The notes beneath the pieces were generated by a model. The model was not told the origin of the DNA and made no database searches. It saw only the letters and a list, made by a program, of their open reading frames with translations. A stretch of 13,067 nucleotides of DNA. It comes from JAAZDN01 sp964440875 (GTDB lineage: Bacteria > Bacillota_I > Bacilli_A > Erysipelotrichales > Erysipelotrichaceae). Position 1 is the stretch's first letter. Each line of letters begins with the position of its first letter. Both the position numbers and the translations under genes were made by a program. The stretch covers positions 1 to 13,067 of the forward strand of contig CAYTTS010000035.1 of assembly GCA_964440875.1 (NCBI GenBank), given 5' to 3'. This document shows, one piece after another, positions 1-6,129 of the stretch.

Positions 1-19
1 CTAATAACAAAGTTATTAG
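1..19 (-). terminator. Possible terminator hairpin after tRNA-Trp
   Basis: Positions 1-8 (CTAATAAC) and 12-19 (GTTATTAG) form a perfect 8-bp stem around a 3-base loop, 16 bases beyond the CCA end of the minus-strand tRNA-Trp. The U-tract expected of an intrinsic terminator would lie outside the window, so this could also be a plain AT-rich palindrome. Confidence 0.4.
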
Positions 20-35
20 TGCATAGTTTAATATT

Positions 36-109
36 TGGCAGGGGTAGCAGGAATCGAACCCGCATCAACGGTTTTGGAGACCGGTATACTACCATTATAC
101 GATACCCCT
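36..109 (-). tRNA. trnW: tRNA-Trp (anticodon CCA)
   Basis: The minus strand folds as a 74-nt tRNA. The 7-bp acceptor stem AGGGGTA/TACCCCT is perfect, the T-arm is GCGGG-TTCGATT-CCTGC, the discriminator is G, and the CCA end is encoded (36-38). The anticodon loop reads CTCCAAA, putting CCA at 75-77, so it reads the Trp codon UGG. With the standard register, the first pair of the anticodon stem (27:43) is a C-U mismatch and the D-stem holds two G-U pairs. A better D-stem (GTAT/ATAC) leaves only 4 bp for the anticodon stem. It has its own promoter at 124-152. Confidence 0.95.
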
Positions 110-123
110 ATCTGCGCTTAATT

Positions 124-152
124 ATGATAACATATATATAGATTGTTTTCAA
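124..152 (-). promoter_or_regulatory. Promoter of tRNA-Trp
   Basis: On the minus strand there is a -35 TTGAAA (147-152), a 17-base spacer and a -10 TATCAT (124-129). The -10 is preceded by TGT (130-132), which makes it an extended -10. It lies about 14 bases upstream of the tRNA 5' end, which suits a short 5' leader removed by RNase P. Confidence 0.65.
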
Positions 153-222
153 ACTATTTTATCAATATGTGTTAGGATTAATGTATATAGTAGATTGAAA
201 ATATTAATAAGGAGAAAATAGA

Positions 223-705
223 ATGAAAAAAATATTGATAATAATGATGATGTCTCTGACATTGTTGGCTTGTAATAAGCAGGATGGAGACAAAGCTAAA
301 GTAGAGCCTAAGTCTTTAACGGGTAGTTTGGTATGTGTAATTGAGGATTCTGGAGTTGTTGCTGAGCAGATCTTCGACTTTAAAGATAAAAAAGTAGAGA
401 ACATTATCGTAAATACCTCAATGACCTATGAAGCTTTAGGTATTAGTGCTGAAGACATCGATAGTTCAACAGAAGAAGAGTTAGAAGCTCTAAATGAAAT
501 AATGAAAGAGATTTTAGGTGCTGATTCGGATTCTAAATTAGAGTTTACTGAAGTTGGTATTGATTTAAGTCTTAGTGTCGGTAAGGATGCAATAAGTGAA
601 ATGGGGATAACTGATGTTGAGTATGACAAGGATTATGATCAGGCATTTATTGATGATTTAATCGTTAAGTATGAGGCTGAAGGTGGAGTTTGTAAATTTA
701 ATTGA
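223..705 (+). CDS. Small secreted lipoprotein, YehR/DUF1307-like
   Basis: This is a 160-aa protein with a type II signal peptide: Met-Lys-Lys, a hydrophobic run at about residues 4-16, and the lipobox LLAC with the lipidation Cys at residue 17. The mature part is acidic and likely extracellular, tethered to the membrane by lipid. Two further Cys, at 38 (in SLVCVI) and 157 (in GGVCKFN near the C-terminus), frame the domain and could form a disulfide. Small Bacillota lipoproteins of the YehR type share this shape, with an early Cys after the linker and a Cys-Lys close to the end. I place it there by pattern only; its role is unknown. AAGGAG (209-214) lies 8 bases before ATG. The TGA stop lies inside the terminator stem. 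I found no convincing promoter in 110-222 for this strand. Confidence 0.85.
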   Translation: MKKILIIMMMSLTLLACNKQDGDKAKVEPKSLTGSLVCVIEDSGVVAEQIFDFKDKKVENIIVNTSMTYEALGISAEDIDSSTEEELEALNEIMKEILGADSDSKLEFTEVGIDLSLSVGKDAISEMGITDVEYDKDYDQAFIDDLIVKYEAEGGVCKFN

Positions 706-725
706 TGGAGAAATCCATCTTTTTT
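704..725 (+). terminator. Terminator of the lipoprotein gene
   Basis: GATGGA (704-709), a GAAA tetraloop and TCCATC (714-719) are followed by six T. The 5' arm begins in the TGA stop codon at 703-705. Confidence 0.8.
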
Positions 726-731
726 AATAAA

Positions 732-753
732 AAAATAGAGTTATCTCTATTTT
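732..753 (-). terminator. Terminator of the DUF2200 gene
   Basis: A 9-bp stem, AAAATAGAG (732-740) with CTCTATTTT (745-753), has a 4-base loop. Read on the minus strand it is followed by a T-rich tract. It contains the TAG stop of the minus-strand gene (747-749) and sits back to back with the lipoprotein terminator. Confidence 0.7.
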
Positions 754-1097
754 CTTAATATTTTATCCATTGATTTACCTCTTGCAAGTTCATCAACCAA
801 CTTATCCATGTAACGAATTTTCTGCATTAGATCTTCTTCGATATCTTCAACTCTGATTCCGCAGATTAGCCCTTTAATTAGGATTGTATTTGGATTAATT
901 TCAGGAGCGTTTTGGAAGAATTCTTCCATCGTTTCCTCTGATTCTTTTAATCTATCTAAGTCACTTTGACTATATCCTGTAAGCCATAATAAAATAGTAT
1001 CGAGGTCCTCAACACTTTTATCTTTTCTTACAACTTTATTTACATACATTGGGTAAATACTTTCAAATGTCATTTGATATATTTTATGATTTTTCAT
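747..1097 (-). CDS. DUF2200 family protein
   Basis: This 116-aa protein is recognised as DUF2200 from its characteristic motifs. These are an N-terminal MKNHKIYQMTFESIYPMYV-like start, a LLWLTGYS segment near residue 40, FFQNAPEINPN near 60-70, and a C-terminal GLICGIRVEDIEEDLMQKIR stretch followed by DKLVDELARGK. It is full length for the family, soluble, with no signal peptide. The family is widespread in bacteria, but its function is not known to me, and nothing in the neighbourhood clarifies it. AAGGAG (minus strand, about 1107-1112) precedes ATG at a normal distance. It has its own promoter and terminator, so it is a single-gene unit. Confidence 0.9.
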   Translation of the reverse strand: MKNHKIYQMTFESIYPMYVNKVVRKDKSVEDLDTILLWLTGYSQSDLDRLKESEETMEEFFQNAPEINPNTILIKGLICGIRVEDIEEDLMQKIRYMDKLVDELARGKSMDKILRK

Positions 1098-1121
1098 ATT
1101 TAGTACTCCTTTTATATTTTT

Positions 1122-1130
1122 ATTGTAGCA
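1122..1130 (-). promoter_or_regulatory. Extended -10 promoter of DUF2200
   Basis: The minus strand reads TGC-TACAAT, an extended -10 element, 25 bases upstream of the start codon. No good -35 is present at the usual distance. Confidence 0.5.
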
Positions 1131-1172
1131 TAATGAGTTAATTTAGTTCTTAAATCATATCTTTCAAAGTAA

Positions 1173-1181
1173 TGATATAAT
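1173..1181 (+). promoter_or_regulatory. Extended -10 promoter of the phosphatase operon
   Basis: TGA-TATAAT is a perfect -10 with the TGn extension. The -35 region is poor. It lies 19 bases before the ATG, so the 5' leader is very short and consists essentially of the AGGAGG ribosome binding site (1190-1195). Confidence 0.6.
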
Positions 1182-1200
1182 ATAACAATAGGAGGTTTTT

Positions 1201-1968
1201 ATGGAAAGAAGATTAATAAAATTAGATGGAACATATAACTTTCGAGATTATGGAGGCTATATTGGCTTTAATGGTAAGCGAGTAAAAGAAAACCTATTAT
1301 TTCGGTCAGACACATTATCAAAGTTAAGTAATGAAGATATAAATAAACTTGAGTCTCTGAATATAAGAACTATTATTGACTATCGTAGTGAAGATGAAAG
1401 ATATAATAATGAAGATAAGAATATTGAGGGAGCAAAAATTTATCACTTAGATCCAATTGCTAAGATCGCTGAATTTGCATCTAGTACAGATGGATCATCA
1501 ATGTTGGATAATTTAACAGAATCAAAATTAACTAAGTATTTAGCCGATGAAAACCGTAAGTTTGTCGAAGGTGATAGAGGAAAAGAAGTGTACAGCGAAA
1601 TGCTGAAACTTGTATTAGAGTCTGAAGGCGCTTCAGTTCAACACTGTACAGCTGGTAAAGATCGTACTGGTTATGGTAGTGCTCTGGTACTGCTACTTTT
1701 AGGAGTTAAACTTGACGATGTTATTGAAGATTACATGCTGACAAATGATGCTGCTAACTTAAAGCCAAGAAATTACAGTGAGTTAGATATTGAGGATGAG
1801 GAGTTAATTAATGCCTTAAAATTATTAGAGGGTGTTAAGATTGACTACATTCAACCGGCACTAGATGCGATATACGCTGAGTATGATAATGTAGAAGAAT
1901 ATGTAATTAATGAATTAGATTTTAGTGAAGATGATATTAGTACACTAAGAGATAAATATTTAGAATAG
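1201..1968 (+). CDS. Tyrosine-protein phosphatase-like enzyme (Y_phosphatase3/LipA type)
   Basis: This 255-aa cytoplasmic protein carries the cysteine-phosphatase P-loop HCTAGKDRTG. The nucleophile is Cys149 and the phosphate-binding Arg is 155 (C-x5-R). Family signatures also seen are NFRDYGGY (residues 13-20), FRSDTLS (34-40) and IIDYRSEDE (58-66). In this family the enzymes remove phosphate from phosphotyrosine or phosphoserine proteins, and some (such as Listeria LipA) act on phosphoinositides. The substrate here cannot be read from the sequence. There is no signal peptide or lipobox, unlike LipA, so it should be cytosolic. The AGGAGG site sits 5 bases before ATG. It is followed 8 bases later by the 95-aa gene, probably in one transcript. 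Confidence 0.9.
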   Translation: MERRLIKLDGTYNFRDYGGYIGFNGKRVKENLLFRSDTLSKLSNEDINKLESLNIRTIIDYRSEDERYNNEDKNIEGAKIYHLDPIAKIAEFASSTDGSSMLDNLTESKLTKYLADENRKFVEGDRGKEVYSEMLKLVLESEGASVQHCTAGKDRTGYGSALVLLLLGVKLDDVIEDYMLTNDAANLKPRNYSELDIEDEELINALKLLEGVKIDYIQPALDAIYAEYDNVEEYVINELDFSEDDISTLRDKYLE

Positions 1969-1976
1969 GGGATATT

Positions 1977-2264
1977 ATGAAAGTTAATGATAAAATTTAC
2001 CTGAATGTGGATTGTGAGTTAAAACTTTTTTATTATAATAATGATAGTAACTTTAAAGATCATGAGAGTGAAAATGTAAAAGCTGGTTCAATCTTTACGA
2101 TAGTAGGCTATGTTCCTGATTTATCAAATAATATTAGATATGATGAAGAATCAGGAGATTTTGATAATTACTCTTATGTTATAAAAGATAATAATAAACT
2201 AGAGTTATATCGTGTTAGCAGAGACTTGATTGTCAAAAATTTTATTAAACAAGAATTAAATTAG
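1977..2264 (+). CDS. Hypothetical 95-aa protein next to the phosphatase
   Basis: I do not recognise this family. The 95-aa product has no signal peptide, membrane segment or nucleotide-binding motif. It is rich in Asn, Asp, Tyr and Lys with alternating hydrophobics, for example KIYLNVD, SIFTIVGYV and NYSYVIK. This suggests a small beta-strand-rich fold, perhaps SH3- or barrel-like, with a helical end (RDLIVKNFIKQ). It starts 8 bases after the phosphatase stop. Its ribosome binding site (GGGG, 1968-1971) begins in the last base of that stop codon, so translation is likely coupled. This placement suggests co-expression with the phosphatase, but no function follows from it. Confidence 0.7.
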   Translation: MKVNDKIYLNVDCELKLFYYNNDSNFKDHESENVKAGSIFTIVGYVPDLSNNIRYDEESGDFDNYSYVIKDNNKLELYRVSRDLIVKNFIKQELN

Positions 2265-2266
2265 TT

Positions 2267-2275
2267 TGATATAAT
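2267..2275 (+). promoter_or_regulatory. Extended -10 promoter of the HAD gene
   Basis: TGA-TATAAT begins 2 bases after the stop of the preceding gene, 25 bases before the HAD start. The -35 is weak. The HAD gene can therefore be transcribed on its own as well as by read-through. Confidence 0.55.
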
Positions 2276-2300
2276 AGTTGTAATATTAGGAGGAAAATGA

Positions 2301-2969
2301 ATGAAGAGTACAGTTATATTTGATATGGATGGTACCCTGATTGATTCAATGGGAGTTTACCGTGATGTTCGTTATGAAGTTATTAAAGATTTAGGTTTCA
2401 ATTTAGCAGATGATGAGTTAGAGCAGTTAAAAGGTGTTTCTCATTGGGAGTTTCCAAGAAAAATGAATGAACTATTTGACGCAGGTATTGAAGAATCGGA
2501 GTTCTTCCACTTTGTTAATACTCGTGTTAGAGATTACTACCGTCAAGGATTCCCACTTAAAAAAGGTGTCTTAAGATTTTTAGACTATATGGATGAGCAA
2601 GGTATTAAATATTGTGTTGCGACAGCTTCTAAAAATATTAATGCTATCTCAGTGTTTAAGAAATTAGGTATGTTAGATCGCTTTGAATTTATAATAACAA
2701 CATCAGATGTTGATCGTGGAAAAGAATACCCGTCTATCTATAAAGAGGCTGTAATAATGATGGACTCACATATTAGTGATGCTTACGTATTTGAAGATGC
2801 TTTATACGCTGTAAAATCGGCTAAAGCGGGTGGCTTTAAAGTAGTTGGTATTGCGGATGATAGCTTTGCTGATAGTAGAGAAGAGATTATTGAAGAGGCT
2901 GATTTCTTTATTGATGATTATGATGAGCTAATGGATATGATCGAAAGAAAAGAAATAGTATTTGAATAA
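2301..2969 (+). CDS. HAD-superfamily hydrolase, beta-phosphoglucomutase-like
   Basis: This 222-aa protein has all four HAD motifs. Motif I is FDMDGTL (nucleophile Asp8, acid/base Asp10), motif II is VATAS (Thr108 and Ser110 region), motif III Lys is 141 (GKEYPS), and motif IV is FEDA (Glu165-Asp166). A helical cap between motifs I and II places it in subfamily I near the beta-phosphoglucomutase/phosphatase group. It probably dephosphorylates a small cytosolic metabolite such as a sugar phosphate; the sequence does not say which. Motif IV is followed by AVKSAKAGGFKVVGI, typical of the group. AGGAGG (2288-2293) lies 7 bases before this ATG. An ATG at 2297 is out of frame. The gene ends at a bidirectional terminator shared with the opposing gene. 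Confidence 0.92.
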   Translation: MKSTVIFDMDGTLIDSMGVYRDVRYEVIKDLGFNLADDELEQLKGVSHWEFPRKMNELFDAGIEESEFFHFVNTRVRDYYRQGFPLKKGVLRFLDYMDEQGIKYCVATASKNINAISVFKKLGMLDRFEFIITTSDVDRGKEYPSIYKEAVIMMDSHISDAYVFEDALYAVKSAKAGGFKVVGIADDSFADSREEIIEEADFFIDDYDELMDMIERKEIVFE

Positions 2970-2971
2970 GC

Positions 2972-2997
2972 AAAAAGGTCCAATTAAGGACCTTTTT
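2972..2997. terminator. Bidirectional terminator between HAD and arylsulfotransferase genes
   Basis: AAAAAGGTCC (2972-2981) pairs with GGACCTTTTT (2988-2997) over 10 bp around a 6-base loop. The flanking A and T runs give a U-tract on either strand. The 3' edge overlaps the TAA stop of the minus-strand gene (2996-2998). Confidence 0.85.
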
Positions 2998-4936
2998 ACT
3001 TACTTAAATCAACTTTTTTATTGCTCGTATATAGTTTGTTATTAATTTCAATTAAAACAGTATATGATTCTAAATCTTCTGACTTGTTGATATATTTACT
3101 AACACTCTGCTTTTGATCATCAAATATAACAATACACATTGCAGTGTAAGGTCTTTCTGAAATTCTTATTTTATACTCTAATGTAGATAAGTTATTATAT
3201 AAGACAACTTTAACCTTATCTTCTTTTTTGAAGTTACCACTTACGATGAGACGATCTTCATCAAGTTTAACATCTAAATCATAAGATTCTAAGAACTCAG
3301 GATCATTTATTATGGGCTTAAATAAAGATAGTGATTTTTTATCATAATCTACAGTATCTAAACTACCAAGACTTACTCCATCATCCATATTCTCGTAAGT
3401 ACTCTTATTATAAATACTCATCTTCTCTGCACGATAGAAGTTATTTGGAAGCAGTAGTTCAAAGATTAATTCATCATTATATACTTCACTAGTATAACTT
3501 CTTAAATCCGTGAACTCATTTAATCCTGGTGGGCTATTTAATACTTCTCCATTATTAAATGCGACACCACCCGAGTGAATTAGGTAATGATTATCCGCAA
3601 GATAGTCGACATCTGAAACATAGGATGAGAAATACTCGTTACCTCGATCTTTACCATATTCAAATACTTGGCTAACAGTTCTATTTTCTTCATCAATTGA
3701 ATATATGACTCCACGACTATAGTTTTCTGATGCAGAAAGATATTCACTGTAATATTTAGAGCGGTTGATACCATTGTCAAATACGAATAGATTACCATTA
3801 GGTAAGATCTTGGCAGCATGTTGTGCATAAGGCATTTCCGTATTTTCAGTAGGTGTTAAGAAGTTTTTCTTAAAGTCTTCACTATACTCATTACTATCAC
3901 CAACGATATAATTTATTTCTAAAGTTTCATAATCAAGGTTAACAACGCTATCTTGATGTCTTCCTGATAATGTTATTGAATTAGTTTTTTCATCATAATA
4001 GACTGAGTTATTATGGAACCAGTCAAAATCAATCCAGTTCTCACTCTTTCCACCATCAACTTCTAAAATATTCTTTAAGTCGATTTCTTTAACAATCTCT
4101 CCACTGTTTCTATCGATTTCAACTAGAAAGTCTTCAACGGTATTATGTTCAAACTTGTCACTTGCTACTAGGAAGTTTCCATTAGGAAGTTCAGCTAAGT
4201 CATGGTGGTATCCGCCGGGTGTTATATATTCTTTTTCAATCTTACCTAACATAGATAACTCATAAAAACCTGTTGTGTAGTAGGGGGGATTAATTACCTT
4301 CTCATTACTTAAAACAAGATTACCATTGTTTAAGTATCTAATTTCCCAAACGAGGTTCTCACTTAAGTACCATCTGACATTACCATTAATGTCATATGCA
4401 CCTGTGTATCCTTTAGAGGCTGGGGTAACAAAGTAAAACTCATCATTTAATATGTGTTTGTAATCTTCGTTAATATAAGTCTCTAAAGGTATTGAGAAGT
4501 CACTAGGTAGTTTATCTGTTTTGATAATAAATTCTTCTTTTAAATCACCATATTCAAGGATGACAAGATTATCAGTGTCAGGATATAAACCGAAAACTGG
4601 TACATAATGTTCACTTGCTTCATCAAAACTATTTACTAAATCATCACTTCCATTTTGGCCTTTAACTGTAATTTTACTACTTACTTTATCAGTTGTCTTA
4701 AATGTAATTAAAGCACTTAATGGGGCAATGTCATAAGGGTCTAAATATACTTGTCTTTTACTACTAATTTCATTTTTAATCTTATTCGCTATTTCATTTT
4801 GTTTGTTAAGTAAACTTACTTCTTCAACTATTTCTTCAGTATTCATTGCCTTAGTATTTCTAACTAGTGCAAATGAGCTGATTATAATTATAATAATTAA
4901 TGTTGATAATAATATTTTTGTCCTCTGTTTTTTCAT
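2996..4936 (-). CDS. assT: Arylsulfotransferase (AssT) family protein, membrane-anchored
   Basis: This 646-aa protein fits the PAPS-independent arylsulfate sulfotransferase family, which moves sulfate from a phenolic sulfate to a phenol through a sulfo-histidine. Residues 1-7 are basic and 8-25 are a hydrophobic, Ile-rich helix, a signal anchor or signal peptide placing the enzyme outside the membrane. An N-terminal beta domain (about 60-145) precedes a propeller with repeated NGN turns. Residues matching the E. coli AssT active site are His244/245 (GYHHDL), His308 (DWFHNN), Arg326 (SGRHQD) and His373 (QHAAKILPNGN). The His308-Arg326 spacing of 18 equals the known His356-Arg374 spacing. His373 is then the likely sulfated residue. 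There is one Cys only (TAMCIV, C-terminal), so the disulfide known in E. coli AssT is absent. GGAGG on the minus strand (4941-4945) precedes the ATG. Confidence 0.88.
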   Translation of the reverse strand: MKKQRTKILLSTLIIIIIISSFALVRNTKAMNTEEIVEEVSLLNKQNEIANKIKNEISSKRQVYLDPYDIAPLSALITFKTTDKVSSKITVKGQNGSDDLVNSFDEASEHYVPVFGLYPDTDNLVILEYGDLKEEFIIKTDKLPSDFSIPLETYINEDYKHILNDEFYFVTPASKGYTGAYDINGNVRWYLSENLVWEIRYLNNGNLVLSNEKVINPPYYTTGFYELSMLGKIEKEYITPGGYHHDLAELPNGNFLVASDKFEHNTVEDFLVEIDRNSGEIVKEIDLKNILEVDGGKSENWIDFDWFHNNSVYYDEKTNSITLSGRHQDSVVNLDYETLEINYIVGDSNEYSEDFKKNFLTPTENTEMPYAQHAAKILPNGNLFVFDNGINRSKYYSEYLSASENYSRGVIYSIDEENRTVSQVFEYGKDRGNEYFSSYVSDVDYLADNHYLIHSGGVAFNNGEVLNSPPGLNEFTDLRSYTSEVYNDELIFELLLPNNFYRAEKMSIYNKSTYENMDDGVSLGSLDTVDYDKKSLSLFKPIINDPEFLESYDLDVKLDEDRLIVSGNFKKEDKVKVVLYNNLSTLEYKIRISERPYTAMCIVIFDDQKQSVSKYINKSEDLESYTVLIEINNKLYTSNKKVDLSK

Positions 4937-4952
4937 AAAACCTCCTTCAAAT

Positions 4953-4981
4953 ATTATAGTTTATTATGCTATATCAAGCAA
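4953..4981 (-). promoter_or_regulatory. Promoter of the arylsulfotransferase gene
   Basis: On the minus strand there is a -35 TTGCTT (4976-4981), a 17-base spacer and a perfect -10 TATAAT (4953-4958), with no TGn extension. It lies 16 bases before the start codon. Confidence 0.6.
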
Positions 4982-4995
4982 TTGTTATGTAGTAT

Positions 4996-5025
4996 TTGAT
5001 ATTTAATTAGTAATAGGCTTATAAT
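4996..5025 (+). promoter_or_regulatory. Promoter of the DUF1622 gene
   Basis: A -35 TTGATA (4996-5001), an 18-base spacer and a perfect -10 TATAAT (5020-5025) precede the GTG start by 26 bases. It stands back to back with the arylsulfotransferase promoter. Confidence 0.65.
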
Positions 5026-5051
5026 AGGTAAGTAAAGAAAGGGGTGTTATT

Positions 5052-5411
5052 GTGGATCTTGGATTAATAAACTATATTATTCATAATATTGTTGAAGTTG
5101 CTAATATGTTAATAACTATTGTTTCTTTAATAATTATTATCAAAGGAACAGTTTTATCAATCATGTCATTATTTATGGAGATGCGAAAAACTCCTGGAAT
5201 CTATATCGGGGAAAGTTTAGACTTAGGGTTAAGATATTTAACGGTTTCTGAAGTATTACATACGTTCACTTCAGAGAGCTTATCTTCACTAATCAACTTA
5301 GCAATTTTACTTGCTATTAGAGTTGCAATTGTTGTGTTTAACCAAAAAGAAATGGAACATGAACTTCAAATAATTGAAGAATTAGAAGAAATTGTTGACG
5401 ATATTGAATAA
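5052..5411 (+). CDS. DUF1622 family membrane protein
   Basis: This 119-aa integral membrane protein has about three hydrophobic segments (roughly residues 9-31, 50-70 and 77-97) and a charged cytoplasmic-type tail (EELEEIVDDIE). The arrangement of an Arg-Leu-rich middle (LGLRYLTVSEVLHTFTSES), then a helix carrying LAIRVAIVV and an Asn-Gln-Lys-Glu turn, is typical of DUF1622, a family of unknown role found in many bacteria. The start is GTG; AAAGAAAGGGG (5034-5044 region) sits 7 bases upstream, and no in-frame ATG has a better site. It is a separate unit, since the riboswitch promoter of thiT begins just after its stop. Confidence 0.85.
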   Translation: MDLGLINYIIHNIVEVANMLITIVSLIIIIKGTVLSIMSLFMEMRKTPGIYIGESLDLGLRYLTVSEVLHTFTSESLSSLINLAILLAIRVAIVVFNQKEMEHELQIIEELEEIVDDIE

Positions 5412-5417
5412 TTGAAC

Positions 5418-5445
5418 TTACTACTTACGCTATTTGTGTTATAAT
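5418..5445 (+). promoter_or_regulatory. Promoter of the TPP riboswitch-thiT transcript
   Basis: A possible -35 TTACTA (5418-5423), a 16-base spacer and a perfect -10 TATAAT (5440-5445) with the extension TGT (5437-5439). Transcription would start near 5452, just ahead of the aptamer. Confidence 0.7.
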
Positions 5446-5455
5446 GATGCGGTCA

Positions 5456-5536
5456 AGACAGGGGTGCCTTTGGCTGAGATGTGTACACACAATCCCTTAA
5501 GACCTGATCTAGTTAATACTAGCGTAGGGAGTTCTA
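5456..5536 (+). promoter_or_regulatory. TPP riboswitch aptamer (thi box)
   Basis: The conserved thi-box segments occur in order: AGGGGTGCC, GGCTGAGA, a short GTGT/ACAC hairpin, then CCTGATCTAGTTAATACTAG and CGTAGGGA. P2 is GGGGT/ATCCC, P3 is GCC-TTT-GGC, and P5 is CTAG around a TTAATA loop. The closing P1 helix is short and imperfect. The aptamer binds thiamine pyrophosphate and lies directly before a thiamine transporter gene, so TPP excess should switch thiT off. Confidence 0.95.
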
Positions 5537-5551
5537 AAGAAATTTCTACGC
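5522..5551 (+). promoter_or_regulatory. Predicted antiterminator helix of the TPP riboswitch
   Basis: GCGTAG (5522-5527), part of the invariant aptamer core, is complementary to CTACGC (5546-5551). G-U and A-U pairs extend the helix to 5530/5543. CTACGC overlaps the 5' arm of the terminator (5548-5553). Pairing here would disrupt both the aptamer and the terminator, as expected of the TPP-free ON state. This is inferred from base pairing only. Confidence 0.65.
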
Positions 5552-5571
5552 CTTTACGGAGGTGTTTTTTT
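5548..5571 (+). terminator. Riboswitch-controlled terminator that also holds the thiT ribosome binding site
   Basis: ACGCCT (5548-5553) pairs with AGGTGT (5560-5565), with one G-U pair and a TTACGG loop, followed by six T that run into the ATG at 5572. The ribosome binding site GGAGGTG (5558-5564) lies partly in the loop and partly in the 3' arm. The hairpin could therefore stop transcription or block translation initiation. Confidence 0.75.
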
Positions 5572-6081
5572 ATGAGAAAAAGTAATTTTTCAACTAGAGA
5601 TATTGTTATGATCGCGGTTTATGGATCATTATTTATGGCTGTGGAGTATTTACAAAATACTTTCAGTTTATTAGAGATGCCAAATGGTGGTAGTTTAGGT
5701 ATATCATCGATTATCTTACTATTAGCATCGTACAAACTTGGTTATAAAAAAGGCTTTATTGTGGGACTCATCAGTGTTCCATTACAATTTGTAACAGGTA
5801 AAATGTTTTTAGAAGGTGGAATTATCGGATTTTTACTAGACTATGTTATCGCCTTTAGCGTTTATGGACTAGCTAGTTTATTTCCAAACTATAAGTATTT
5901 CTATTCAGGTGTATTAATAACAAATATTGTTAGATTTATTGCTAGTACTATTGCCGGAACAATCGTTTGGCAAGTACCGATAGTTGGTTCAATCGTCTAT
6001 AACGCAACCTATATGGTACCAACGGCAATTGTTGGTTTAATATTAGTGCCGTTAATAAATGAAAGATTAAAAGACCAGTAG
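5572..6081 (+). CDS. thiT: Thiamine transporter substrate-binding subunit (ECF S component)
   Basis: This 169-aa protein has about six membrane helices and is full length for ThiT/YuaJ. It binds thiamine and works with a shared ECF module (EcfT plus two ATPases) not encoded here. Family features are MPNGGSLGISS (36-46), SYKLGYKKGFIVG (53-65), the LLDYVIAF segment (88-95) before helix 4, and RFIASTIAGTIVW (121-133). Trp133 fits the thiamine-stacking aromatic. At 125 there is Ser where ThiT proteins I recall have His in an H-x-x-x-G setting. I chose ATG 5572 because GGAGGTG is 8 bases upstream; the frame extends open to 5434, but that stretch is the riboswitch. Expression should fall when TPP is plentiful. 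Confidence 0.95.
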   Translation: MRKSNFSTRDIVMIAVYGSLFMAVEYLQNTFSLLEMPNGGSLGISSIILLLASYKLGYKKGFIVGLISVPLQFVTGKMFLEGGIIGFLLDYVIAFSVYGLASLFPNYKYFYSGVLITNIVRFIASTIAGTIVWQVPIVGSIVYNATYMVPTAIVGLILVPLINERLKDQ

Positions 6082-6106
6082 AAATTTAGTAACTTTATGC
6101 TATGAT
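6079..6106 (+). promoter_or_regulatory. Promoter of pyrR
   Basis: A -10 TATGAT (6101-6106) with the extension TGC (6098-6100), and a weak -35 TAGAAA (6079-6084) at 16 bases that overlaps the thiT stop. It lies 23 bases before ATG. The leader is too short to hold a pyr-type attenuator. Confidence 0.55.
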
Positions 6107-6129
6107 ATGTATAAAGATTAGGTGATTAA

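Noticed and set aside
204..404. Open frame on the minus strand opposite the lipoprotein gene
   Set aside because: It lies antisense to a gene with signal peptide, lipobox and ribosome binding site, and has no family features of its own.
3580..3828. Minus-strand open frame inside the arylsulfotransferase gene
   Set aside because: It is another frame of a gene whose active-site motifs are intact; no ribosome binding site or domain supports it.
4803..5006. Plus-strand open frame opposite the arylsulfotransferase N-terminus
   Set aside because: Its hydrophobic run is the complement of the AT-rich signal-anchor codons, and it crosses the divergent promoters.
5434..5571. In-frame extension of thiT upstream to 5434
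   Set aside because: This stretch is the TPP aptamer and expression platform. The ribosome binding site points to ATG 5572, which gives the normal ThiT length.
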